Source of the DNA: Cyanophora paradoxa
Taxonomy: Eukaryota > Glaucocystophyceae > Cyanophorales > Cyanophoraceae
Assembly: GCA_004431415.1 (NCBI GenBank)
Contig: QPMI01000694.1
Coordinates: 1-51,103 of the forward strand
DNA: 51,103 nt
Direction of reading: 5' to 3'
A model generated the notes under the pieces. The model was not told the DNA's origin. It worked only from the letters and a program-made list of their open reading frames with translations, and did not search any database. Shown in pieces: positions 20,304-32,130 of this stretch. The stretch's first letter is position 1; every line of letters begins with the position of its first letter. The position numbers and the translations under genes are program-made.

Positions 20304-20719
20304 GCGGGTTTGCGCAATTAAGCGTAAACCGAGTTTTGCGCCGACGGAATGAATAGAAGAGAAGCCAGAGCGCCAACTGCCTACCTTAGCTAGAAGGACC
20401 GAGCGACCGGACCGGCCTAAGCGACGGGTCCGGGCCTCGAGCACGGTATAGCAGAATTCGAGTTCTGCACCGACTCCGGGGAGAACTCAGAATTTGATTC
20501 GGTCGCGCCCTGAGGCGAACGAAGGCCGGGGTACGGCCATTCCTTCGGCTGCCCTTCGGCATAACTTCGTCCTTGGTTGCCAGCTTGACCAGGCACCCAG
20601 CGGCGAAGCGAAATCGCTCCCGCCCTCCTCCCGCGTTTTCACAATCGGCTGTTTGTGGATGCGACGGCTCTATCCTTTCCAACGCGCTACGAGTATCCGT
20701 AGAATACTCTGGCAATCTT
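20304..20719 (+). repeat. int repeat (5' part of U), full copy on + strand
   Basis: Links R copies A and B. It begins CGGGTTTGCGCAATTAAGCG (a small GTTTGCGC...GCGTAAAC hairpin) and ends with AATACTCTGGCAATCTT just before the next R. The same segment links D and E on the minus strand, and partial copies occur at 26628-26859 and 45240-45553. Together int plus R form a ~0.92-kb unit (U) with TTTGCGC at one end and GCGTAAA at the other, i.e. a short TTTRCGC inverted end. Confidence 0.85.
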
Positions 20720-21213
20720 GGTAGGGGTACAGCACTCGTGCGATGTTTTCACGCACAATCGCCACCCGCGCCTCGGCGGCGGTACCCGGGACGCTTACCG
20801 GCCCGGGTAGAATCGCGTACCCCGCGCCGGGGTACAGCATTCGCCCGCCAGGCCCCGTCAGGCGTGGCTCGAGCTGAACGCGTACCTGCTCAGGGGTACG
20901 CCAAAACCTCCGCCTCGGCCACGAGAATCCGGTACCCGCCGCACGGTACGGGATTACTCAGCCTTACCGCCGCTCCGGTCCGGAGCAGGGTAAGCTTTCA
21001 CCCGCCTCCGGAAGGAAGCGGCCGAAAGAGCATAAGGCGACCCGCCCTGGTCGGTCGCCGACGTGTTATCCCCACGTTAGGTCTCGGAAAGCAGCATCCA
21101 GCTGCCGTACCTTCAGGCCACTCCCGATGCGCTATACGTGCATCCCTTTAGAATAGTCGTAGGCAAGTTAGGCTAGCTAGGCTTCTCTGATTCCGAATGA
21201 AGCGAGGCGTAAA
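20720..21213 (+). repeat. R repeat, copy B
   Basis: As copy A but about ten bases shorter through single-base losses in runs (for example GCCACCCGCG against GCCACCCCGCG in copy C). Its end GCGTAAA abuts GTACGCGCGCG, the C-terminal end of the giant coding region, at exactly the same base as copy C. Confidence 0.9.
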
Positions 21214-24200
21214 GTACGCGCGCGACTCCTCTGCCTTCGTCGTAGTGATGTAGTTCATGATGTTAGTGAAGCGCGTGCGGCCTTCGTACGGGTCGACAGG
21301 CGCGCCGTGGGGCCGTGACCAATGTAAATGTGGGGGATCTGACGAAGGAGGCTGTCGTTGTCCGGATCGCCCAGGGAGTGACGCAGGGGGAGGACGTCGA
21401 CGATCTGTACCGCCGGTAGGCTTCGCGGCTAGTGAACGTGATGGGCCGCCTCGTCGCCGCGTCGACGGTGGCGTGATTGTAAACGAATTGTTCCAACCAA
21501 CCGTGAGTAGCGCCCGCGCCTGCGGTTCGCGACTGAAGATGGCGGCGCCGAATTCATTGTAGAATGGATCGAATGTGAAGTTGCCATATTCGGCGTGACG
21601 GAATTGCTCGTGTATGTCGGCGTATCGCTGTTCGAAATCCATAATAGCGTTGCGCACTGCGCTCGCGTTGACGTCATAGACACTGGACGATGCGGTGTGA
21701 CGGATCGTTCGTGGGATCGAAGTCAGCGCCCCGGACTTGGGCGTTGAGTGCGTTGATGACTCCATCCGGGAGTCGGAATGCTACGGGCCAGCAGTGGTTT
21801 CGATCCATGTCGACATCTTCGCGAGCCGCCGGGGGTGTCTCGTGCTTGATCTGGACCGCCAACCAGTCGTTGGTTGCCTTGTGCAGTAGGGATTCGAAGG
21901 CTGTGATTAAATGTGCCGGGTCGACGCGTTCGCAGTCAGGGTACTCGACTCGTACCATTTGTCGAGTTTGGCACTGCGCGCCACTTCGCCTGAAGCCGTG
22001 AAGCGGAAGTGCAGCTCATCCTCGTGGCTACGAACGTAGTCGATGATGATGTTCCGAGTTCCCCGGTAGGGGCTCGAGGAAGAACGACAAGGCACCGTGC
22101 AGCTTGACTGCCGCCGCCAGGTACGCTGCGATTCCGTACACCCAAGTGTGTACCGAAAGCGGGAACCCCAGGACCTGGTGGACGACGGGGGGCGTTGCAG
22201 GCGCGGTGCCCGTGGGCCCGCGACGACGCAGAGACACGACGACGCCCCCAGGGCCAGTGTAGTCATTGACGACACCGGGAAGTACTTGGGGTCGGGGCGC
22301 ACGGGTGCGGCCCCGCCGCCTCGTTTGGGGGTTTCCTCGTGCCCGCGATGATCTGCTGCCAGGTGTTCCGGTTGTTCGCGTCGAAGATAGTGATGTGCGA
22401 GCGGTTCTGGATCGCGTTGGGGGCACCGCGGCTGGGTCCGGCGGTGCAACGTGCGTGAATCGGACGATTCGAGGGCCGCACAGGTCAGCATTGGCCGGCG
22501 TAAGAGTCATGGGCGGCGCGTTGAGGTCGTCGGGCATGGCAATCTCGTAGAAGCATCGTTCGACATCTTGACGTGAAGCGGAGTCACGGAGGTGCGCGTG
22601 GTTGTCCTCGTCGTAGATGCAGTCGAAGTAGTCGGCATACTTGTTGGCCGGGTGGAACTCGTCGGCGGCCGTGATCAGGAACGATCGGAAGGCAGGCCCG
22701 CGCGGTTGTGCTGGCTGAGTTCGCCATGGCCGGGAGCACCGGCGCGGTACGGGTAGGTGCCGGGGCCGACGCCGTAGCGTAGGACACGACTGAGTGCTCG
22801 CGAGAAGTTCGACCAGCGTACGTGCATCTTCATGAGGAATGGGCGCATGTACGGGACGCGCCGGAGAAATGCCTCGAGACCAGAGTCGCCGAGTAGCACG
22901 TATGGCATGTGGAACCTCACCTAGGACGTGCATGTACTTCTTTGTCGTGGTGGCGGATGAACTGGGGGTGGGTCCCGAGTCGGGATTCCCTCCAGCTCTT
23001 CGACCGGCGGCGGCTCCGGGAGCTCCTCCGGTCTGTGCCCGTCCTCCACAGTGAGCTCCTCGGTCAGATCAGCCGTCTGTCCGAACGGGCTGGGCCTCCG
23101 AGGATGTGAGCCGCGACGGCGAAGATGTGGGGCGCGTGTCGCCCATGTTCCTGATCGTTTTGCAGTACGCTGTGGCCAGGAAGTCCGTGTTCGTGAAGAG
23201 AAGCGGTGTCATGAAGATGTGATAGGAGGTATCCCGTCCCGGATCAGTATCCAGAGGTAGGAAGTCACCTCCAGCTCGCGTCTCCTCGGGCTGTATGTGC
23301 GCATGCCGTACGGGAGTGGGGGCGAGGATTGTGGAGACGGATTGGGTACCAGTCGTTGATCGTTTGGGCGAATAATTCCCGTTGATATGATTGTTGCGCC
23401 GTCCAAAACCCGCATAGAACGTGTCGCGCTCGTTCTCCGTCGAATCAGGTCGCGGTTCCCGTCGGACCATCACGCCGCTCAGATCCGGCCACACTCCGTG
23501 CTGGTAGCCAGCGCCGTCGACGACCGTGAAGCCTTCGCCCATTCCTCGTTGAGGAAGGCCCAGAAATAGACGTCAGGAATGTCAGCGTTCTCCGAGAGTA
23601 GCACCTCCTTGAAAGGAACAGTGTGGAGTTCGCTCAAAATTCTGGAGATGATGGAGTCGACCTCCTCGGGAGTGAGCCGGGCGGCCTTGCGCTCCTTCTT
23701 CTGCAACTTCTCGTCATTCGGTCGCTTCTCGCGGGGGCGCTTGCGCTCTGTTCCGTAGACCATAGCGCGGGCGCGAAGCCCCAAGTACGTGTTGGAGTTC
23801 CAGAAAGTGTCCTTGCTCATGTCGTCGACAAGTCCAACGAGGGAATCCCAGTCAGGAACGCGAGGCAAGATGTCGATGCCGTCCGACGTCCACTGTGTCA
23901 GGTATCCGTACTCGTCAACGTCGCGCTCAGGGGGCCGTGGGACCGGGACGGCGAGAGGGTCGGTGACGGGTACCATCGGACTGGGGAGGACAGGGAGTAG
24001 GTGATCGCGGTAGCGCGGGTAAAGCATGCAGTAGAACAGATTCAATCGATGCTCGGCGTCCAGGAGGAAGGCCCGTGTTACCGCCAAGCGCTGGTGGTCG
24101 TAGCCTTGCTAAGTGCAGTGTCGAGTCGAGCGACGAGGCCGAAAGCAAGCTTGCTCACAGTACGAGTGCTTGACTCCGTCTCGAGCTTGTACGCGCGACG

Positions 24201-26627
24201 CATGGCCTCGAGAGTCAGCTGGAGGATATGGGAGCGCCACGCAGTTTTGCACGCCAGGAGCGCGCCTCTTCAGGGTGCACCATTATGTAACGGTCAGAGT
24301 TGTAATAGAGCTCGACAGCTGGCTCGGGCTGCTTCGGGGTGAAGACGGGGGCGTGCAGTCGCGATTCGAGACGGATCGGTTTGCCCTTCTTGGCGAGTTG
24401 ACGCTTGTGCATGAACGTAGTGATTGACATCGCGACAACGGTGGTGTCATGTAGCTCGGCGAGCCTTGCCAGCGCAGTCGTCTCCGTGACAGACGTGGCG
24501 ACGACGTTCGTGAAATTTGAGGGGAGGACGCCGGAGCGGTGACGGGACAGTCCGTGCCGAAGACAGTGGTGTAGGTCGGACTCGCTGACGGGGGGCGTGC
24601 GCAGACGATGGACATCGCGTGCCGCGACCACTGCTAACTGGCTGTTCAGCCGGATCTCCTCCGCGAGCTCGGCGGTCGCCGCTGGTTCGTAGCCGGGTTC
24701 GCGTCGGATTTCGGGTTGAAACGGGACGTGTAGTAACGGCGCAGGAAGTTGCCGGGGCCCTCGACGTCGGCTGTGATGTTGACGAGGCGGAGTACGTTCT
24801 CGACTTGCTCGGTGAGCATTGACAGCAACGGCGCGTGACTCGTCGGCCATGGACGGTCGGAGCTCGGTGCTGGGTCACGAACGTCGTAGAGGTGAGCAAA
24901 TCGGCTATCCCGTAGCGGTCGCGCGTCTCGTCCCACTTGTAATGGTCGAAGTATGCAGCGATGTCCCACGCCCGCGCCAGGGCCGTCGAACGCATCGACA
25001 AGGCGATGTCGGGCGGCGGTGAACCGTGTCGAAGCGTAGACAGATAGATGTCGTCAGGTCCTGTGAGCGGGGCCGTGAACTTGACAGTTTGGACCAGTTG
25101 CCTGATTGTTGCAAGGCGCGTCGCCGTGTTCGTGATCTTGTCGAAGTTCAAGAACCGTTCATCGCTCTCCGTCATCTCCACGTCGTAGTGCAGCGTCCGG
25201 AGATTGCGGGCAAGGTTGACAGCCACCTGAAGGATGCACGGTACGACTGGAGTCTTGGACTGGTGTACAAGAGTGAACTCTGTCGGTGTCAAACCAAACA
25301 GCTCCAGCATCTCTGGCCGTCCGAGGACATCGCGAGCGGGTCGTTCGGGTGAGGCCACGTGGTCGCCGTCTCCCAGGCGCGAAGGGCTGAGCCCGCGCGA
25401 GGCGCATGATGACGTGGATGACGGAGCGGAATTCGGTCAGATGTTGAAGGAGGTAGTGAGCCTGGTCACTCGGGCGAGTACCCAGCAACGGTTGCCAGTA
25501 GGCGTGTTGCTGCGGGCAGCTGCGAGGTGCATGCAGCTCGTGAGCTCGCTGGCGGCGAAGAGGGTCGGCGTCTCAGGGTCTTGCGCCAATCCGTCGTCGT
25601 CGTTGTGACCATGAAGCGTCGCGGCGTGTCCAGGTACGCACGCAGCTGGTTGTGCACCACGGGCTTGAGGCGAAGGATCGTCCAGGCGTGGCGGTGTCCA
25701 AGGTCGGCGGCCACGTCCTTGATCTCGGGCTCCGAGTCGCTGGACGTGTCTTCGTCGGTGTCAGGAGGACTGTCACGGTCGTCGTGAGGGCTCGCAAGGT
25801 CGGCGTGTCGACGATGATCCCCCTCGAAACGCGCGGGTCGCCCATGGGCACGTCCTCGGTCCTCTCAGTGCCCGACGAGTCGGCAGTCGTCGAGTCAGGC
25901 ATCGACGCGTCGGTCGGTGCAGTGTAGTCGGGGTGAAGTGACGGGATCGGCAGCATCGGGGTTGGGCCGGGCTCTGCGGCGGGGCCGCCGTCACAGTCGT
26001 GGCCGGGGCTGGCGGGGCGTCGGACGGGGCCAGTAGCTCAGGCGCAGGCGACGGGGCCGTCGAGACCGCAGCCACGGCCGTGGGGGACGGGACGCTGTGC
26101 GGGGTCGTCAGCGAGGTCGCCATCGCCGGTGCGATGGGCGAAGCATCTCGAGCGGCCGTCGACGAGACCGGCGTCTCGAGAGCGGGCGTCGGGGCCACCG
26201 GAGTCGTCGTCACGGGTGCAACGGGCTGGGCGTCCGGAGTCGTCGTCGCGGGTGCAACGGGCTGGGCGTCCGGAGTGTCCGTCGACGAGGCCGTCACCTC
26301 GGGCGCAGGGGTAGGTCGTTCCGCGGGGCCGGGGCTCCGGGACGTCGGTCGGCGGTGTCACCGGTGCCGTTGGGCACGTCATGTCGTCATCGTGGTAGTG
26401 AGGGTTGCCCGGGGTCTGGGGCCGGCTGGTATGAATCGGGAGCGCGCGGCCGCGGCCCCTGACCGTTCCCCGTGCCTCGCCGATTGGCGCGGTGGAGCCT
26501 GTGCTGCCGCAGTACGGCGACGGGCGTCCATGGTGCGGCCACGAGCAATACCACCGATTGCAGCCTGCAAGTAGGGGGCTTGCGCCGCGGCCTGCACCGG
26601 GTCCTCTCCCTTGGCAGCTTCGGCTCA
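21214..26627 (-). pseudogene. Partial duplicate of the giant minus-strand coding region (C-terminal ~60-70%)
   Basis: Nearly identical to 27363-32797. It stops abruptly at 26627, where the sequence switches from GGCAGCTTCGG to CTCAGAATTTGATT of the int repeat. The long ORF is broken into many pieces by single-base losses, almost all in runs of G or C (for example CGCCGTGGGGCC at about 21301 against CGCCGTGGGGGCC at 27451). At one place (about 22240, five C against four at about 28400) this copy has the longer run and restores the frame lost in the other copy. The duplicate therefore helps define the true frame. It is either a tandem duplication or an assembly duplication of an unpolished read. 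Confidence 0.8.
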
Positions 26628-26859
26628 GAATTTGATTCGGTCGCGCCCTGAGGCGAACGAAGGCCGGGGTACGGCCATTCCTTCGGCTGCCCTTCGGCAT
26701 AACTTCGTCCTTGGTTGCCAGCTTGACCAGGCACCCAGCGGCGAAGCGAAATCGCTCCCGCCCTCCTCCCCGCGTTTTCACAATCGGCTGTTTGTGGATG
26801 CGACGGCTCTATCCTTTTCCAACGCGCTACGAGTATCCGTAGAATACTCTGGCAATCTT
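26628..26859 (+). repeat. int repeat, 5'-truncated copy
   Basis: The last ~232 bp of int, starting abruptly at CTCAGAATTTGATTCGGTCG and running into R copy C. The missing first ~190 bp and the abrupt joint with the giant-gene duplicate mark a recombination or assembly breakpoint. Confidence 0.85.
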
Positions 26860-27362
26860 GGTAGGGGTACAGCACTCGTGCGATGTTTTCACGCACAATC
26901 GCCACCCCGCGCCTCGGCGGCGGTACCCGGGACCGCTTACCGGCCCGGGTAGAATCGCGTACCCCGCGCCGGGGTACAGCATTCGCCCCGCCAGGCCCCG
27001 TCAGGCGTGGCTCGAGCTGAACGCGTACCCTGCTCAGGGGTACGCCAAAACCTCCGCCTCGGCCACGAGAATCCGGTACCCGCCGCACGGGTACGGGATT
27101 ACTCAGCCTTACCGCCGCTCCGGTCCGGAGCAGGGGTAAGCTTTCACCCGCCTCCGGAAGGAAGCGGCCGAAAGAGCATAAGGCGACCCGCCCTGGTCGG
27201 TCGCCGACGTGTTATCCCCACGTTAGGTCTCGGGAAAGCAGCATCCAGCTGCCGTACCTTCAGGGCCACTCCCGATGCGCTATACCGTGCATCCCTTTAG
27301 AATAGTCGTAGGCAAGTTAGGCTAGCTAGGCTTCTCTGATTCCGAATGAAGCGAGGCGTAAA
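26860..27362 (+). repeat. R repeat, copy C
   Basis: Full-length 503-bp copy. Its end (GCGTAAA, 27356-27362) provides, on the opposite strand, the last codons and the stop of the giant coding region: the final ~23 codons of the minus-strand frame are antisense R sequence. Confidence 0.9.
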
Positions 27363-30300
27363 GTACGCGCGCGACTCCTCTGCCTTCGTCGTAGTGATGT
27401 AGTTCATGATGTTAGTGAAGCGCGTGCGGCCTTCGTACGGGTCGACAGGCGCGCCGTGGGGGCCGTGACCAATGTAAATGTGGGGGATCTGACGAAGGAG
27501 GCTGTCGTTGTCCGGATCGCCCAGGGAGTGACGCAGGGGGAGGACGTCGACGATCTGTACCGCCCGGTAGGCTTCGCGGCTAGTGAACGTGATGGGCCGC
27601 CTCGTCGCCGCGTCGACGGTGGCGTGATTGTAAACGAATTGTTCCAACCAACCGTGGAGTAGCGCCCGCGCCTGCGGTTCGCGACTGAAGATGGCGGCGC
27701 CGAATTCATTGTAGAATGGATCGAATGTGAAGTTGCCATATTCGGCGTGACGGAATTGCTCGTGTATGTCGGCGTATCGCTGTTCGAAATCCATAATAGC
27801 GTTGCGCACTGCGCTCGCGTTGACGTCATAGACACTGGGACGATGCGGGTGTGACGGATCGTTCGTGGGATCGAAGTCAGCGCCCCGGACTTGGGCGTTG
27901 AGTGCGTTGATGACTCCATCCGGGAGTCGGAATGCTACGGCCAGCAGTGGTTTCGATCCATGTCGACATCTTCGCGAGCCGCCGGGGGTGTCTCGTGCTT
28001 GATCTGGACCGCCAACCAGTCGTTGGTTGCCTTGTGCAGTAGGGATTCGAAGGCTGTGATTAAATGTGCCGGGTCGACGCGTTCGCAGTCAGGGTACTCG
28101 ACCTCGTACCATTTGTCGAGTTTGGCACTGCGCGCCACTTCGCCTGAAGCCGTGAAGCGGAAGTGCAGCTCATCCTCGTGGCTACGAACGTAGTCGATGA
28201 TGATGTTCCCGAGTTCCCCCGGTAGGGGCTCGAGGAAGAACGACAAGGCACCGTGCAGCTTGACTGCCGCCGCCAGGTACGCTGCGATTCCGTACACCCA
28301 AGTGTGTACCGAAAGCGGGAACCCCAGGACCTGGTGGACGACGGGGGGCGTTGCAGGCGCGGTGCCCGTGGGCCCGCGACGACGCAGAGACACGACGACG
28401 CCCCAGGGCCAGTGTAGTCATTGACGGACACCGGGAAGTACTTGGGGTCGGGGCCGCACGGGTGCGGCCCCGCCGCCTCGTTTGGGGGTTTCCTCGTGCC
28501 CGCGATGATCTGCTGCCAGGTGTTCCGGTTGTTCGCGTCGAAGATAGTGATGTGCGAGCGGTTCTGGATCGCGTTGGGGGCACCGCGGCTGGGTCCGGCC
28601 GGTGCAACGTGCGTGAATCGGACGATTCGAGGGCCGCACAGGTCAGCATTGGCCGGCGTAAGAGTCATGGGCGGCGCGTTGAGGTCGTCGGGCATGGCAA
28701 TCTCGTAGAAGCATCGTTCGACATCTTGACGTGAAGCGGAGTCACGGAGGTGCGCGTGGTTGTCCTCGTCGTAGATGCAGTCGAAGTAGTCGGCATACTT
28801 GTTGGCCGGGTGGAACTCGTCGGCGGCCGTGATCAGGAACGATCGGAAGGGCAGGCCCGCGCGGTTGTGCTGGCTGAGTTCGCCATGGCCGGGAGCACCG
28901 GCGCGGTACGGGTAGGTGCCGGGGCCGACGCCGTAGCGTAGGACACGACTGAGTGCTCGCGAGAAGTTCGACCAGCGTACGTGCATCTTCATGAGGAATG
29001 GGCGCATGTACGGGACGCGCCGGAGAAATGCCTCGAGACCAGAGTCGCCGAGTAGCACGTATGGCATGTGGACCTCACCTAGGACGTGCATGTACTTCTT
29101 TGTCGTGGTGGCGGGATGAACTGGGGGTGGGTCCCGAGTCGGGATTCCCTCCAGCTCTTCGACCGGCGGCGGCTCCGGGAGCTCCTCCGGTCTGTGCCCG
29201 TCCTCCACAGTGAGCTCCTCGGTCAGATCAGCCGTCTGTCCGAACGGGGCTGGGCCTCCGAGGATGTGAGCCGCGACGGCGAAGATGTGGGGCGCGTGTC
29301 GCCCATGTTCCTGGATCGTTTTGCAGTACGCTGTGGCCAGGAAGTCCGTGTTCGTGAAGAGAAGCGGTGTCATGAAGATGTGATAGGAGGTATCCCGTCC
29401 CGGATCAGTATCCAGAGGTAGGAAGTCACCTCCAGCTCGCGTCTCCTCGGGGCTGTATGTGCGCATGCCGTACGGGAGTGGGGGGCGAGGATTGTGGAGA
29501 CGGATTGGGTACCAGTCGTTGATCGTTTGGGCGAATAATTCCCCGTTGATATGATTGTTGCGCCGTCCAAAACCCGCATAGAACGTGTCGCGCTCGTTCT
29601 CCGTCGAATCAGGTCGCGGTTCCCGTCGGACCATCACGCCGCTCAGATCCGGCCACACTCCGTGCTGGTAGCCAGCGCCGTCGACGACCGTGAAGCCCTT
29701 CGCCCATTCCTCGTTGAGGAAGGCCCAGAAATAGACGTCAGGAATGTCAGCGTTCTCCGAGAGTAGCACCTCCTTGAAAGGAACAGTGTGGAGTTCGCTC
29801 AAAATTCTGGAGATGATGGAGTCGACCTCCTCGGGAGTGAGCCGGGCGGCCTTGCGCTCCTTCTTCTGCAACTTCTCGTCATTCGGTCGCTTCTCGCGGG
29901 GGCGCTTGCGCTCTGTTCCGTAGACCATAGCGCGGGCGCGAAGCCCCAAGTACGTGTTGGAGTTCCAGAAAGTGTCCTTGCTCATGTCGTCGACAAGTCC
30001 AACGAGGGAATCCCAGTCAGGAACGCGAGGCAAGATGTCGATGCCGTCCGACGTCCACTGTGTCAGGTATCCGTACTCGTCAACGTCGCGCTCAGGGGGC
30101 CGTGGGACCGGGACGGCGAGAGGGTCGGTGACGGGTACCATCGGACTGGGGAGGACAGGGAGTAGGTGATCGCGGTAGCGCGGGTAAAGCATGCAGTAGA
30201 ACAGATTCAATCGATGCTCGGCGTCCAGGAGGAAGGCCCGTGTTACCGCCAAGCGCTGGGTGGTCGTAGCCTTGCTAAGTGCAGTGTCGAGTCGAGCGAC

Positions 30301-32130
30301 GAGGCCGAAAGCAAGCTTGCTCACAGTACGAGTGCTTGACTCCGTCTCGAGCTTGTACGCGCGACGCATGGCCTCGAGAGTCAGCTGGAGGATATGGGAG
30401 CGCCACGCAGTTTTGCACGCCAGGAGCGCCGCCTCTTCAGGGTGCACCATTATGTAACGGTCAGAGTTGTAATAGAGCTCGACAGCTGGCTCGGGCTGCT
30501 TCGGGGTGAAGACGGGGGCGTGCAGTCGCGATTCGAGACGGATCGGTTTGCCCTTCTTGGCGAGTTGACGCTTGTGCATGAACGTAGTGATTGACATCGC
30601 GACAACGGTGGTGTCATGTAGCTCGGCGAGCCTTGCCAGCGCAGTCGTCTCCGTGACAGACGTGGCGACGACGTTCGTGAAATTTGAGGGGAGGACGCCG
30701 GAGCGGTGACGGGACAGTCCGTGCCGAAGACAGTGGTGTAGGTCGGACTCGCTGACGGGGGGCGTGCGCAGACGATGGACATCGCGTGCCGCGACCACTG
30801 CTAACTGGCTGTTCAGCCGGATCTCCTCCGCGAGCTCGGCGGTCGCCCGCTGGTTCGTAGCCGGGTTCGCGTCGGATTTCGGGTTGAAACGGGACGTGTA
30901 GTAACGGCGCAGGAAGTTGCCGGGGCCCTCGACGTCGGCTGTGATGTTGACGAGGCGGAGTACGTTCTCGACTTGCTCGGTGAGCATTGACAGCAACGGC
31001 GCGTGACTCGTCGGCCATGGACGGTCGGAGCTCGGTGCTGGGTCACGAACGTCGTAGAGGTGAGCAAATCGGCTATCCCCGTAGCGGTCGCGCGTCTCGT
31101 CCCACTTGTAATGGTCGAAGTATGCAGCGATGTCCCACGCCCGCGCCAGGGCCGTCGAACGCATCGACAAGGCGATGTCGGGCGGCGGTGAACCGTGTCG
31201 AAGCGTAGACAGATAGATGTCGTCAGGTCCTGTGAGCGGGGCCGTGAACTTGACAGTTTGGACCAGTTGCCTGATTGTTGCAAGGCGCGTCGCCGTGTTC
31301 GTGATCTTGTCGAAGTTCAAGAACCGTTCATCGCTCTCCGTCATCTCCACGTCGTAGTGCAGCGTCCGGAGATTGCGGGCAAGGTTGACAGCCACCTGAA
31401 GGATGCACGGTACGACTGGAGTCTTGGACTGGTGTACAAGAGTGAACTCTGTCGGTGTCAAACCAAACAGCTCCAGCATCTCTGGCCGTCCGAGGACATC
31501 GGCGAGCGGGTCGTTCGGGTGAGGCCACGTGGTCGCCGTCTCCCCAGGCGCGAAGGGCTGAGCCCGCGCGAGGCGCATGATGACGTGGATGACGGAGCGG
31601 AATTCGGTCAGATGTTGAAGGAGGTAGTGAGCCTGGTCACTCGGGCGAGTACCCAGCAACGGTTGCCCAGTAGGCGTGTTGCTGCGGGCAGCTGCGAGGT
31701 GCATGCAGCTCGTGAGCTCGCTGGCGGCGAAGAGGGTCGGCGTCTCAGGGGTCTTGCGCCAATCCGTCGTCGTCGTTGTGACCATGAAGCGTCGCGGCGT
31801 GTCCAGGTACGCACGCAGCTGGTTGTGCACCACGGGCTTGAGGCGAAGGATCGTCCAGGCGTGGCGGTGTCCAAGGTCGGCGGCCACGTCCTTGATCTCG
31901 GGCTCCGAGTCGCTGGACGTGTCTTCGTCGGTGTCAGGAGGACTGTCACGGTCGTCGTGAGGGCTCGGCAAGGTCGGCGTGTCGACGATGATCCCCCTCG
32001 AAACGCGCGGGTCGCCCATGGGCACGTCCTCGGTCCTCTCAGTGCCCGACGAGTCGGCAGTCGTCGAGTCAGGCATCGACGCGTCGGTCGGTGCAGTGTA
32101 GTCGGGGTGAAGTGACGGGATCGGCAGCAT
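27297..32130 (-). CDS. Giant Gag-like protein, C-terminal part (1356-codon ORF plus frameshifted end)
   Basis: Starts in-frame at ATG 32130 (MLPIPSLHPDYTAPTD) and stays open to 28060; after a lost C near 28400 the true frame continues to a stop at 27297, inside R. The ~1600 codons are not recognised. A disordered acidic/Pro/Ser start (TSSDSEPEIKDV) is followed by an alpha-rich region, a Lys/Arg-rich patch (ERKRPREKRPNDEKLQKKER, about 29930-29870), a mixed region with many aromatic residues (PLLFTNTDFLATAYCKTI), and a C-terminal domain with DFEQRYADIHEQFRHAEYG and a NEFGAAIF segment. No polymerase, protease, helicase or integrase motif was found. Composition and size resemble structural proteins of viruses or large Gag-type proteins. 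Upstream it overlaps the 1151-codon ORF by 523 bp in another frame, so frameshifting or one miscalled base joins them. Confidence 0.7.

Noticed and set aside
28060-32115. Plus-strand ORFs opposite the giant gene (e.g. 31195-32115)
   Set aside because: They mirror the minus-strand gene, start at arbitrary non-ATG or internal codons and are broken in the duplicate copy, whereas the minus-strand frames are long and compositionally sensible.
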